From contig NZ_CP009282.1 in NCBI RefSeq assembly GCF_000758605.1, positions 4,216,001 to 4,280,000 on the forward strand: a stretch of DNA of 64,000 nucleotides. The letters run 5' to 3'. The stretch is from Paenibacillus sp. FSL R5-0912. Lineage in GTDB: Bacteria > Bacillota > Bacilli > Paenibacillales > Paenibacillaceae. Every line of letters starts with the position of its first letter. The stretch's first letter is position 1. The notes beneath the pieces were generated by a model. The model had not been told where the DNA came from. It saw nothing but the letters and a program-made list of their open reading frames with translations, and made no database searches. Positions 18,233-25,675 of the stretch are shown piece after piece. Both the position numbers and the translations under genes were made by a program.

Positions 18233-18667
18233 TTACTCACCTGCATCCTCTTTACGCCCTGTCCATAGCAGAATTGTGATTAATGCGAACGCAATGAGTG
18301 CCAGCAGCGGGATGGTGATGAATCCGAAATAATTCAGATAATCCGTGTTGCACGGGACACCGATTGTACATGGAAGCACCTTGCTAAGTGCCGGAATTTT
18401 CTGCTCTGCGTAATGATAGATCGAAATGCTTCCGCCAATCAAACTTAAGGGCAGCACATAAGGGATAATGCGCTTATCCCCCCGGTAAGTGGCGATTCCG
18501 AGCAAAATAAGCTGCGGGTACATAAATATCCGCTGAAACCAGCATAGCTTGCAGGGCTCATATTTCAGCACTTCACTGAGATACAGACTGCCTGCTACAG
18601 CAACAACCGAGACGAACCAGGCCAAGTAGAGACAATTCCGGCGGCAGAATGCAGAGAATTTATTCAT
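18233..18667 (-). CDS. bdbC: Disulfide bond formation protein BdbC (DsbB-like)
   Basis: A 144-residue quinone-linked thiol oxidase with four membrane helices and both cysteine pairs: CKLC after the first two helices (YEPCKLCWFQR) and the loop pair in LPCTIGVPCNTDYLN. It re-oxidises BdbD at the membrane. It overlaps the bdbD stop by four bases (ATGA), so the two are coupled, as in B. subtilis. Confidence 0.93.
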   Translation of the reverse strand: MNKFSAFCRRNCLYLAWFVSVVAVAGSLYLSEVLKYEPCKLCWFQRIFMYPQLILLGIATYRGDKRIIPYVLPLSLIGGSISIYHYAEQKIPALSKVLPCTIGVPCNTDYLNYFGFITIPLLALIAFALITILLWTGRKEDAGE

Positions 18668-19419
18668 TGTGCAGCCACAGCTTCCGCAGCTACCTTGATT
18701 TGAGCATCAATTTCCTCCATATTAAAAGGTTCATTCACCTTGACTCCATTCACAAACAGTGATGGCGTGTTGGTTACACCGGTGTCTGTGCCAACCTGGA
18801 TATCTCTCTCCAGTTCGCTTTCATAGGTCTTGTCTTCAATATCCTTACGCAGCAGGTCGAAGTCAATGGGCAGTTCTAATTGCTGTGCCAGACTTACCAG
18901 GAAGTCCGGTGTTGCCCACTCCACCTTTTCTTCACCCTGGTTAGCATAGATGGCATCGAAGAATTTCCAGAAAGCCTCTTCATTCTGATGATATACGGAC
19001 AGTGCCGCTAGTGAAGCTGTTCTCGAATCTGTACCAATAAAGGCCAGGTTGACGAAGTAAAAGGCTGCTTTATCCTGATTGACATACTCCTGAACGATTT
19101 GCGGTTTAATCACCCCGGTGAACTGGGCGCAAGCCGGACATTTGTAATCGCCGAATTCAACGATTTTGACTGGAGCATCTTCTTTGCCCAGCCGTGCCAT
19201 TTCACTGTAATTGAAGTCAACGGGAGCCGCAGCAGATCCTGTGGTTGAGCCGTCCTTCGAGGCCAGCATGAATAATCCCACAAAAATAATAACGACTAAC
19301 GCCACTGTACTCACGATCAGGATTCTCGTTTTCTGCTTCTGCTGCTCCTGCTCTGCCCGGCGTTTCTCCTGCTTGCTCATCTGGGGAAGCGCGACATTGT
19401 TCTTTTTCGGTTTGCTCAA
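18664..19419 (-). CDS. bdbD: Thiol-disulfide oxidoreductase BdbD (DsbA-like)
   Basis: A membrane-anchored DsbA-type protein: a basic cytoplasmic stretch, one N-terminal helix (ILIVSTVALVVIIFVGLFML) and an extracellular thioredoxin fold with active site CPAC (GDYKCPACAQF) and cis-proline in TNTPSLFVNG. TTG 19419 lies eight bases after AAAGG and is preferred; the ATG at 19440 has no ribosome site. It forms disulfides in exported proteins together with BdbC. Confidence 0.92.
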   Translation of the reverse strand: MSKPKKNNVALPQMSKQEKRRAEQEQQKQKTRILIVSTVALVVIIFVGLFMLASKDGSTTGSAAAPVDFNYSEMARLGKEDAPVKIVEFGDYKCPACAQFTGVIKPQIVQEYVNQDKAAFYFVNLAFIGTDSRTASLAALSVYHQNEEAFWKFFDAIYANQGEEKVEWATPDFLVSLAQQLELPIDFDLLRKDIEDKTYESELERDIQVGTDTGVTNTPSLFVNGVKVNEPFNMEEIDAQIKVAAEAVAAQ

Positions 19420-19512
19420 AGAGAGTTCCTTTCTGTCCATAGGACTTTCGTGATAAAAGATAAGTTACTTTAAAATTATATAATTAAAGTTCTCTCCTTG
19501 GCAAACTCTACA

Positions 19513-21432
19513 TTATACGGCTTTGGTAGTCGCAGGCACTCCGCTGTCTTCATTTTCTTGGTTGTAAATCAGCTCCGGCGATAAATCCAGCGACTGTAGC
19601 ACAATTCTGAAAAAGAACTGGGTCCCGCCGCCCGGCGCCGGTTCCGCCCATATTTCTCCCTGCATAAGCTCCACCAGCTTCTTGCAAATGGCCAATCCCA
19701 GACCGGTACCCGGATATTTACGCGTGTGGGAAGCATCCACCTGGGAAAAGGATTGGAACAGCAGCTGCAGCTTATCCGGCGGAATGCCAATGCCCGTATC
19801 ATGCACTTTGAATTGCAGCGTCTCAGACGCTCCCTCCAGGCCGCAGGACTCAACAGTAACTGTAACCGCTCCCGAAGGAGTGAATTTCACCGCATTGCCG
19901 ATTAAGTTAACCAGGATCTGACGGATCCTTGCAATGTCTCCTACGAACTTGCCGGGAAGCCCCTCTTCTACAGACAGCACAAACGACAGTTGCTTGTCTC
20001 TGGTGATCACTTCGAACAGATCCATACACTCCTGCAGCAGCACATTCAGCTGAAACGGCTCCTGGTTCAACACGAGACCCTCTGCTTCCAGGCGGGAAAT
20101 ATCGAGAACATCACTCATTACATGGAGCAACGCCTGGCTGCTGGTACTCTGCAGCTTCAGCAGCTCCAGATGCTCGGGCTTGCTGATCTCTTCGGCCAGC
20201 AGCTGATTGATGCCGATAATTCCGTTCAATGGCGTACGGATTTCATGGCTCATTGTCGCCATAAATTCGCTTTTCATCCTGGCTGCACTCTCTGCCGCGT
20301 CCCGGGCTTGAATCAGTTCATGCTGGTACTGCATCAGGGCAGTGACATCCTCGGCAACGATATAGACCAGCTGTTGCTTATTGTGAAGCAATGGAAACAC
20401 CGTTACGCTGCAGATCATCTGCTGGCCGTCCCTGGTGATTACCTTCAGCTCCAGCTTGGAGGACTTCCCTTGGGAGGCATTGCGCACAGCTTCCTTGACT
20501 GCGGCTTCATCCCTGGCACTGTACAGGATGTTCTTGAATTCCCCCAGTTCTTCTCTTCCGTATCCCGTGGTATACCGCAGGGAAGGATTAGCACTGATGA
20601 TCTTCTTAAGGGCCGGATCAATACATAGCACCATATCCGGGCTATGCTCGAACAAGGCCATATAACGCTGCTCATTAAACGCTGCAAAGCGGAGTACATG
20701 CTGCCGGTCCCTATAGAGCAGGCCAAGCACAATCATCACAATGAATAAGAAGGAACCGCCCAGAATGATGCCCAGCAGTGATTCATCCAAGAGCGGAGCG
20801 CGACCTGTATACAAGAATGAGTCTACTATTGTGAAGGATGCACCGGCCATTGCAGAATAATGTATTCCTGTGAACACTCCGGTCAGGGTTAACACGAGCA
20901 GCAGTTTTTTGACACTAAGCATATTGTAGGCATTCTCCAGCCATTTCGGGTCGTAGGATGCAGTAATGACAGGGACAACCAGGGCGAATAGGATAGACAA
21001 AATAATGGAAGAGAACCCTTGTTCATACGTTGCCGATAGCTTCATCGCCAGAATGCCGCTGAAATGCATGATCAGGATTCCGCTGCTGAACAGCATACCG
21101 CCAAGACCCAGATAGACACGGCTGCGGGTATGGGGGTTGCCGAGCATTACGAACAGCATATAAGAAGCAGCCACAGGAATGATCAGCGAGAACACAAGCA
21201 GCAACAGATCATACGATACCGGAACTCCCAAATCCATCGCCCGCATTCCGATAAAATGCATACTCCACATCCCTGTGCCCAGCACTACAGAGATAAGCAG
21301 AATATAGAGATTCCCCTTGCGGCCACGGAGCAGCCGTTCCGCCAGATCAAGGGCTGTGAAGCACGATAGAAATGCTATAGCAACAGATAAGAGGACAAGC
21401 AGATCATTGTAATGATTCGGATGATGCTCCAT
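19513..21432 (-). CDS. MHYT-domain sensor histidine kinase
   Basis: A 639-residue hybrid of an N-terminal seven-helix MHYT sensor (motifs MHFIGM, MHFSGI and IHYSAM near residues 59, 122 and 184), a PAS domain (about 258-365), HisKA with phospho-acceptor in MSHEIRTPLNG, and an HATPase with N-box NLIGNAVKFT, DTGIGIPPDK and GTGLGLAICKKLVE. MHYT domains are proposed to bind a metal (copper) and sense a diatomic gas or redox state. There is no receiver domain and no response-regulator gene nearby, so its partner must be elsewhere. Confidence 0.9.
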   Translation of the reverse strand: MEHHPNHYNDLLVLLSVAIAFLSCFTALDLAERLLRGRKGNLYILLISVVLGTGMWSMHFIGMRAMDLGVPVSYDLLLLVFSLIIPVAASYMLFVMLGNPHTRSRVYLGLGGMLFSSGILIMHFSGILAMKLSATYEQGFSSIILSILFALVVPVITASYDPKWLENAYNMLSVKKLLLVLTLTGVFTGIHYSAMAGASFTIVDSFLYTGRAPLLDESLLGIILGGSFLFIVMIVLGLLYRDRQHVLRFAAFNEQRYMALFEHSPDMVLCIDPALKKIISANPSLRYTTGYGREELGEFKNILYSARDEAAVKEAVRNASQGKSSKLELKVITRDGQQMICSVTVFPLLHNKQQLVYIVAEDVTALMQYQHELIQARDAAESAARMKSEFMATMSHEIRTPLNGIIGINQLLAEEISKPEHLELLKLQSTSSQALLHVMSDVLDISRLEAEGLVLNQEPFQLNVLLQECMDLFEVITRDKQLSFVLSVEEGLPGKFVGDIARIRQILVNLIGNAVKFTPSGAVTVTVESCGLEGASETLQFKVHDTGIGIPPDKLQLLFQSFSQVDASHTRKYPGTGLGLAICKKLVELMQGEIWAEPAPGGGTQFFFRIVLQSLDLSPELIYNQENEDSGVPATTKAV

Positions 21433-21638
21433 AGCCTCTCTCTCCCTTCATGAACATTAAGATATTGCATTTCACCTATTTACACTAACCTTACCCTGGG
21501 TGAATCCAGTCGAATCGTAGATTGTGCCTAATGGGACAGACAGTTTTTGCCTAAGCAAAGCGCCACCAGAACAGGAGCCCCTGTATGCAAAAAAGCACAG
21601 CGCTCTGTAATAGCGCCATGCTCTTGTCTATTCGTAAC

Positions 21639-22955
21639 CTATGCTCCGGCTTCCTCCGTCAAAAACTGCACCTTCAGCAGCTTAATCCGGGAAATCCGCT
21701 TATTATCGGTCTCTTCAACCACGAATAAATGGTTGTCGAACTCCACCGTCTGGCCTTTTTGCGGAGGATTGACCTCCAGCTTGGAATACAGCCAGCCGCC
21801 TATCGTATCGTAATCATCCGTCTCCATATGGATTCCGAGCGTATCATTGATCTCCTCGATCAGCATCAAGCCGTCGATTGAGAACTCATCCTCCCCCAGC
21901 TTCTCGATGCCGGGACGTTCCTCGTCGAACTCATCCTGAATCTCTCCTACAATCTCTTCCATAATATCCTCCAGAGTAACCATCCCCGAGGTACCGCCAT
22001 ACTCATCAATCAGGATAGCGATTTGGGTCTTGGCACGCTGCATGACCTTGAGGAGGCTGCTAATCTGAATCGATTCCGGGACAGTCAATATCGGACGGAT
22101 CAATTCGTTATACTTGGGCGCATTATCTCGGATCATATCCTTGATATGAATGAAGCCGAGAATATGGTCCTTGTCTCCGTCGCAGACCGGATAACGGGTT
22201 CTCATTCCGTCAAAGGCAATTTCAAGATTCTCGTCCGTCTCCAGATGTGTGTTGAGACAGATCATTTCCGTGCGCGGAATCATGATTTCCCTGGCCATCG
22301 TGTCGGCAAATTCGAAGATATTGTCCACCAGCGTCATTTCCGTATTGTCGATCAATCCGCTTTTGTTGCTCTCCTGCATCAGAATGCGTATTTCTTCCTC
22401 TGTATGTGCTGTAGCCAGCTCCGATGCCGGCGCCAGACGGAAGATACGCAGCAGCCCGCGTGCCAGGCCGTTAACCACCCAGATGAAGGGATACATGATC
22501 CGGTAAAAAACATTCATCGGACCCGCGGCAAGCAGAAGGACAGCCTCCGCTTTATTTACCGCAATGGTCTTCGGGGCAAGCTCGCCCAGTACAATATGCA
22601 GAACGGTGATAAACATAAAGGCAATGATAAGCGAAACCACAAAAACAGTTGTTTCTCCGAAGCCAAGGTTCGTAATAATAGGCCCCACAATCGTAGCAAT
22701 TGCCGGTTCTCCGAGCCAGCCCAGCGCAAGCGAGGCAAGCGTGATGCCAAGCTGACAGGCCGATAGATAACCATCCAGATTATGAACGATTTTTCGTGCG
22801 GCAGGGGCTCTCTTGCTGCCTTCTTCAATCAGTGAATCGATGCGCCCGCTGCGCACCTTCACCATCGCATACTCAACCGAAACAAAAAAACCGTTAAGCA
22901 GCACAATCAAAATAATAAGACCTACATTTAATATACCGGGTAAAGGGTCGCTCAA
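21639..22955 (-). CDS. CNNM/HlyC-CorC family divalent-cation exporter
   Basis: 438 residues: an N-terminal DUF21 (CNNM) membrane domain with three to four helices (GITLASLALGWLGEPAIA, GELAPKTIAVNKAEAV), a CBS pair (about 215-335) and a C-terminal CorC_HlyC domain (about 345-430). The family includes B. subtilis YhdP/MpfA, which exports magnesium; that role is inferred here. Translation starts at TTG 22955. The leader contains an overlapping upstream reading frame and a hairpin (described separately), suggesting translational control. Confidence 0.9.
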   Translation of the reverse strand: MSDPLPGILNVGLIILIVLLNGFFVSVEYAMVKVRSGRIDSLIEEGSKRAPAARKIVHNLDGYLSACQLGITLASLALGWLGEPAIATIVGPIITNLGFGETTVFVVSLIIAFMFITVLHIVLGELAPKTIAVNKAEAVLLLAAGPMNVFYRIMYPFIWVVNGLARGLLRIFRLAPASELATAHTEEEIRILMQESNKSGLIDNTEMTLVDNIFEFADTMAREIMIPRTEMICLNTHLETDENLEIAFDGMRTRYPVCDGDKDHILGFIHIKDMIRDNAPKYNELIRPILTVPESIQISSLLKVMQRAKTQIAILIDEYGGTSGMVTLEDIMEEIVGEIQDEFDEERPGIEKLGEDEFSIDGLMLIEEINDTLGIHMETDDYDTIGGWLYSKLEVNPPQKGQTVEFDNHLFVVEETDNKRISRIKLLKVQFLTEEAGA

Positions 22956-23035
22956 TTTATACTCCTATCCGCCGTTTCCTGTGCAGGCGGATAGGCCCAC
23001 CTCCTTCGTTTGTTCAAAATGTCAGACTGGATCAT
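22952..23035 (-). CDS. Putative 27-aa leader peptide upstream of the CNNM exporter
   Basis: An ATG at 23035, ten bases after AAAGGAAC, opens a 27-codon frame whose TGA (22954-22952) overlaps the TTG start of the exporter as TTGA. The peptide has a basic run (KRRRWAYPP, residues 9-17) with Trp13 and the stalling-prone Pro16-Pro17. The codons of residues 14-17 form the 5' arm of a 10-bp hairpin and those of 22-24 the 3' arm, so a ribosome on it would open the structure. Its expression is not proven. Leader peptides with proline codons are known for enterobacterial magnesium transporters. Confidence 0.4.
   Translation of the reverse strand: MIQSDILNKRRRWAYPPAQETADRSIN
22964..22995 (-). promoter_or_regulatory. 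Hairpin at the ribosome site of the CNNM exporter
   Basis: Perfect inverted repeat CCTATCCGCC / GGCGGATAGG with a 12-nt loop. Directly 5' is AAGGAGGTGGG, and directly 3' is AGTATAAA then the TTG start. Folded, it would bring the strong distal AAGGAGGTG to the start codon; unfolded, the weaker AGGAG that overlaps the 3' arm would serve. Confidence 0.55.
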
Positions 23036-23194
23036 GCCGACTGTTCCTTTCCGTATCAATTTCCCAATGCCTTCATCTCCTGTACATAAATCACGGATTA
23101 TAAATAATACTTTTATTATATAAATATATTAGGTGAAACAGCAAGCATGCGTGTCCCCTCGAAAAATACAGCATATGTGCGCACGGTAGCAAAA

Positions 23195-23238
23195 GAAACG
23201 GCTGACCGCCTTTAAACAAAGGTGGACAGCCGTTTTTG
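23195..23238 (-). terminator. Terminator after gerQ
   Basis: AAACGGCTG..CCGCCTTT / AAAGGTGG..CAGCCGTTTTT forms a long imperfect hairpin with T-runs outward on both strands, 30 bp beyond the gerQ stop. Confidence 0.8.
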
Positions 23239-23268
23239 CGTTATTCTATGGATAAATGGCCAGAAAGC

Positions 23269-23814
23269 TTATCGGCAGCTCCGTACAACCGCCGGATTTC
23301 CGATAACTCCGGGATATTGATAGACAAGCGGCTCTTCAAAGGTGGCATAATCGAAGTTGACCATGAGCAGCACAACCCGCTGTCCGGTCGCCCGGTCGCT
23401 GATAATAAGATGGTCGCGGCCGGCAGCTTCAAGCACACCCGTGTAGACCTTGGCGTTCCAGTCTTTGTTATTCTCATAGGTAAAGTAGAAGGTGCCGACC
23501 TTGCCAAGGTTGAGTCGGAAGATGTTCTCTACATAAGACTGTTCGAACACCGGTGCAGTTGTTGAGACCACGGTTCCGGCTGGCGTCATGGGGCTGCCGC
23601 TGGTGACCTGTGGCGGCATGCTGCTCATAGTACCCATCGTGCCCATGGTGCCCATGTTTCCAATGCTTCCCTTGTTGCTCATGGCACCCATAGTATTCAT
23701 CGGGCCCATGCCGTTCATGTTGTTCATGTTGTTCATGTTGTTCATATTGCTCATGCCACCTGCTGGGTTGCTGCCCATCGTATAAGTAACGGGACGGTAG
23801 GGTTGAACGATCAT
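23269..23814 (-). CDS. gerQ: Spore coat protein GerQ
   Basis: The C-terminal half (YVENIFRLNLGKVGTFYFTY, then AAGRDHLIISDRATGQR and YATFEEPLVYQYP) is clear GerQ, the inner-coat protein that localises the lytic enzyme CwlJ and becomes cross-linked by transglutaminase. The N-terminal third (residues about 20-75) is a low-complexity Met/Asn/Gly linker built from repeated MNN, MG and MGT units and differs from the B. subtilis head. Gene order cwlJ-gerQ on one strand is the same as in Bacillus. GGAGG precedes the ATG. Confidence 0.9.
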   Translation of the reverse strand: MIVQPYRPVTYTMGSNPAGGMSNMNNMNNMNNMNGMGPMNTMGAMSNKGSIGNMGTMGTMGTMSSMPPQVTSGSPMTPAGTVVSTTAPVFEQSYVENIFRLNLGKVGTFYFTYENNKDWNAKVYTGVLEAAGRDHLIISDRATGQRVVLLMVNFDYATFEEPLVYQYPGVIGNPAVVRSCR

Positions 23815-23950
23815 TTACGAATAACCTCCTAGAATTTAGATTAGCCTTCACTTAAGTAATGTGACCATTGGCTTCTTTCAGATCCAGCCCGGGAGCCCAG
23901 GCTACTGCATGCAGCCGCTGTAAGCCCAGTCCTCTCCTGGCTGGCGGTAC

Positions 23951-24373
23951 CTAGAATAATGACGGGCAATCCACCTGGGTCGGCGTGAAGAAGCAGTGTG
24001 CCTTGTAGCGGCCGGTGTTCTGCTGATTGTACCAGTTGGCCGGACAGGCCCCGACAGGCCGGAAGAACCACAGCGCATTGGATGCAGGCCAGGTTCTTTC
24101 CCCTGCGATAGCGCGTTTTGCCAAACGGATATCGGCCTCCCGTGCTCGCTGATAGAAGTACCCCTTCTGCGGGGCTTCAAAGCCTCCCGGACTCTGGTAC
24201 ACCATATCATTCACACTGCGGATGTTGTTGAAGTCCAGACAGTTACCGAGAATCCGGTTGACCCCGACATTGCCGACCATCAGCATGCCTGACTCCCCAT
24301 CCTCTTCGGCCTCCGCCCGCATCAGCCGCGCAAGCACCCTTACATCCTCCGAGTTCGTTTTGATGACGGCCAC
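23951..24373 (-). CDS. cwlJ: Spore cortex-lytic enzyme CwlJ
   Basis: A 140-residue SleB/CwlJ-type hydrolase that degrades cortex peptidoglycan during germination, notably on Ca-dipicolinate release. The catalytic Glu lies in LARLMRAEAEEDGESGM and the fold continues through VGNVGVNRIL and WFFRPVGACPANWYNQQNTG. Starts at GTG 24373 after AAGGAGGAG. No signal peptide is present, as expected for a coat-localised enzyme. It lies 136 bp upstream of gerQ, its localisation partner. Confidence 0.93.
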   Translation of the reverse strand: MAVIKTNSEDVRVLARLMRAEAEEDGESGMLMVGNVGVNRILGNCLDFNNIRSVNDMVYQSPGGFEAPQKGYFYQRAREADIRLAKRAIAGERTWPASNALWFFRPVGACPANWYNQQNTGRYKAHCFFTPTQVDCPSLF

Positions 24374-24458
24374 GCGTTCTCCTCCTTGTAATCACTTCAT
24401 TGACAGTTATGGAACAAAGCTGTAACGCCAAGCATCCGCTGTTCTTTACTGCTCGCTG

Positions 24459-24486
24459 TATTGTATGTGCATTCGCCTAAGAGGTG
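24459..24486 (-). promoter_or_regulatory. Possible mother-cell sporulation promoter for cwlJ-gerQ
   Basis: Minus strand CAC, 16 bp, then CATACAATA. This fits the sigma-K pattern (AC-N16-CATAnnnTA), and the CATACAAT box also fits sigma-E. It is about 85 bp before the cwlJ start. The choice between the two factors cannot be made by eye. Confidence 0.45.
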
Positions 24487-24665
24487 ACAGTCCCCGCCCA
24501 ATTTCCTGAGGGTCTACAGCAATACGTTGGTATACCGTGAATCCCTGCTTTGAGCCTGAGGCCAGACACAACCCAAATACCCCCTTGCACCGATTACGAT
24601 AACAAGAGGGTACTGCGTAATGCTTTTCAAATAATCTTCACTCTATCAATAAACAAGCCTGTTCA

Positions 24666-25058
24666 CTACTCTGCAGTGGAGTAATGCGGGCGCCGCTGAA
24701 AGCCATGATACCTTGTACCCTGATATGTCAGCACCCCCCTGTCCCCTTCAGCACTCATGCCATATTCATGGCCGTCTACCTTGAACTCTCTGCGGACGCC
24801 ATCCTCCGCTTCATACGTCAGGTAATAGGTTGTGCTGGTACGGCTGCTCTCATCCTGTGCCTGCTGCTGGCGGACTTCACTGCGCTTGCTTACAATGCGG
24901 GCGGGTATGGACTGCAGGGGGGCATTATTGTTCCGGCTCCACTGAAGCAGTCCTCTGCCTGCAGACACAGCGATAATCCCCACGACTACAGCGAGGAATA
25001 TCGGCAATACCGTTCCTGTAAAATCAAACATCCAGGATGGATCCGGTCCCGTTCCCAT
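24666..25058 (-). CDS. DUF2500-family membrane protein
   Basis: 130 residues: one N-terminal membrane helix (TVLPIFLAVVVGIIAVSAGR), a short linker, then an extracytoplasmic or cytoplasmic beta-rich domain with IPARIVSKRSEVR and YYLTYEAEDGVRREFKV and GVLTYQGTRYHGFQR. These are the landmarks of the DUF2500 family, whose role is unknown. A good GGGGGAAGAG precedes the ATG. It is a single-gene unit. Confidence 0.75.
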   Translation of the reverse strand: MGTGPDPSWMFDFTGTVLPIFLAVVVGIIAVSAGRGLLQWSRNNNAPLQSIPARIVSKRSEVRQQQAQDESSRTSTTYYLTYEAEDGVRREFKVDGHEYGMSAEGDRGVLTYQGTRYHGFQRRPHYSTAE

Positions 25059-25212
25059 GGTCTCTTCCCCCTTATTCCCATCTGGTTAGATTCCCTGCGC
25101 TTGCAGGTCTTCTGTACATGTATATGCCTCTTCCCTTCAAGACAGCATAACAAATGTGTAATAACCCCGGCTGCTCCGGAAGAATCTTCACTTGCGATGA
25201 TGACAGCACGCC

Positions 25213-25262
25213 AAAAAGACCACCTAAATCCCCCTATATCCGGGGACCTAAATGGTCTTCAT
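25213..25262 (-). terminator. Terminator of the 58-aa gene
   Basis: AAGACCA/TGGTCTT outer arms and CCCC/GGGG inner arms, followed on the minus strand by TTTTTGG, 22 bp past the stop of the small cysteine-rich gene. Confidence 0.7.
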
Positions 25263-25284
25263 TATACCAAGTGAGGCGATCACA

Positions 25285-25461
25285 TTATGCATGTACGAGG
25301 TCTAGCAATTGTCTGGTTTCGCTTGTTTCTTCCGGCAGCATACCGCTATCTGCCCAGCAAGCTCTGCATTGTTCTTCCGTTTCACACAGGTGAGCATCGG
25401 CACAGTTGTAGCACAATTGCAGCAGGTTTCTTGTCATATAATCCGTTTCAAATGTTTTCAT
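25285..25461 (-). CDS. Small cysteine-rich protein (58 aa) under an FNR-type promoter
   Basis: ATG 25461 has AGGAGAGA upstream and the frame closes with TAA at 25285. The acidic product carries five cysteines in a CX2C-X5-C-X5-CX2C pattern (C17, C20, C26, C32 and C35 in LCYNCADAHLCE and EQCRACW). Such spacing could bind zinc or an iron-sulfur cluster. It has its own terminator and a promoter with a CRP/FNR-type operator at the class II position. I do not recognise a family. The expected regulation by oxygen or redox is inference from the operator alone. Confidence 0.65.
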   Translation of the reverse strand: MKTFETDYMTRNLLQLCYNCADAHLCETEEQCRACWADSGMLPEETSETRQLLDLVHA

Positions 25462-25522
25462 AATAATCTCTCCTCTTCGGGATGAAAGTTTGTGAAAAAA
25501 TGAACTTGTTCTCTATGTGTTA

Positions 25523-25566
25523 AATATATCACAGGAGTGAAAGTTTGTCATGTGATTTTTTTCACA
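25523..25566 (-). promoter_or_regulatory. Promoter with FNR/CRP-type operator
   Basis: TGTGA-N6-TCACA (25551-25566), a perfect CRP/FNR-family dyad extended by flanking A/T. On the minus strand it is followed by ATGACA (25546-25551), 17 bp, and TATATT (25523-25528). With the start near 25516, the dyad is centred at about -42, the class II activator position. B. subtilis Fnr uses the same TGTGA-N6-TCACA sequence. Confidence 0.55.
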
Positions 25567-25630
25567 TTTTTAAAGAAAATTTTAAATAAGTTTTTTCCTT
25601 ATATTAAGAGGGCTTTGCGGCCGTATTCAC

Positions 25631-25665
25631 AAAAGAAAAGGCTGCCCGCTAATGCGGACAACCTC
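25631..25665 (-). terminator. Terminator of the propeller lipoprotein gene
   Basis: AGGTTGTCCGC / GCGGGCAGCCT hairpin with TTTTCTTTT following on the minus strand, 10 bp past the stop. Confidence 0.7.
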
Positions 25666-25675
25666 TTAATTACCT

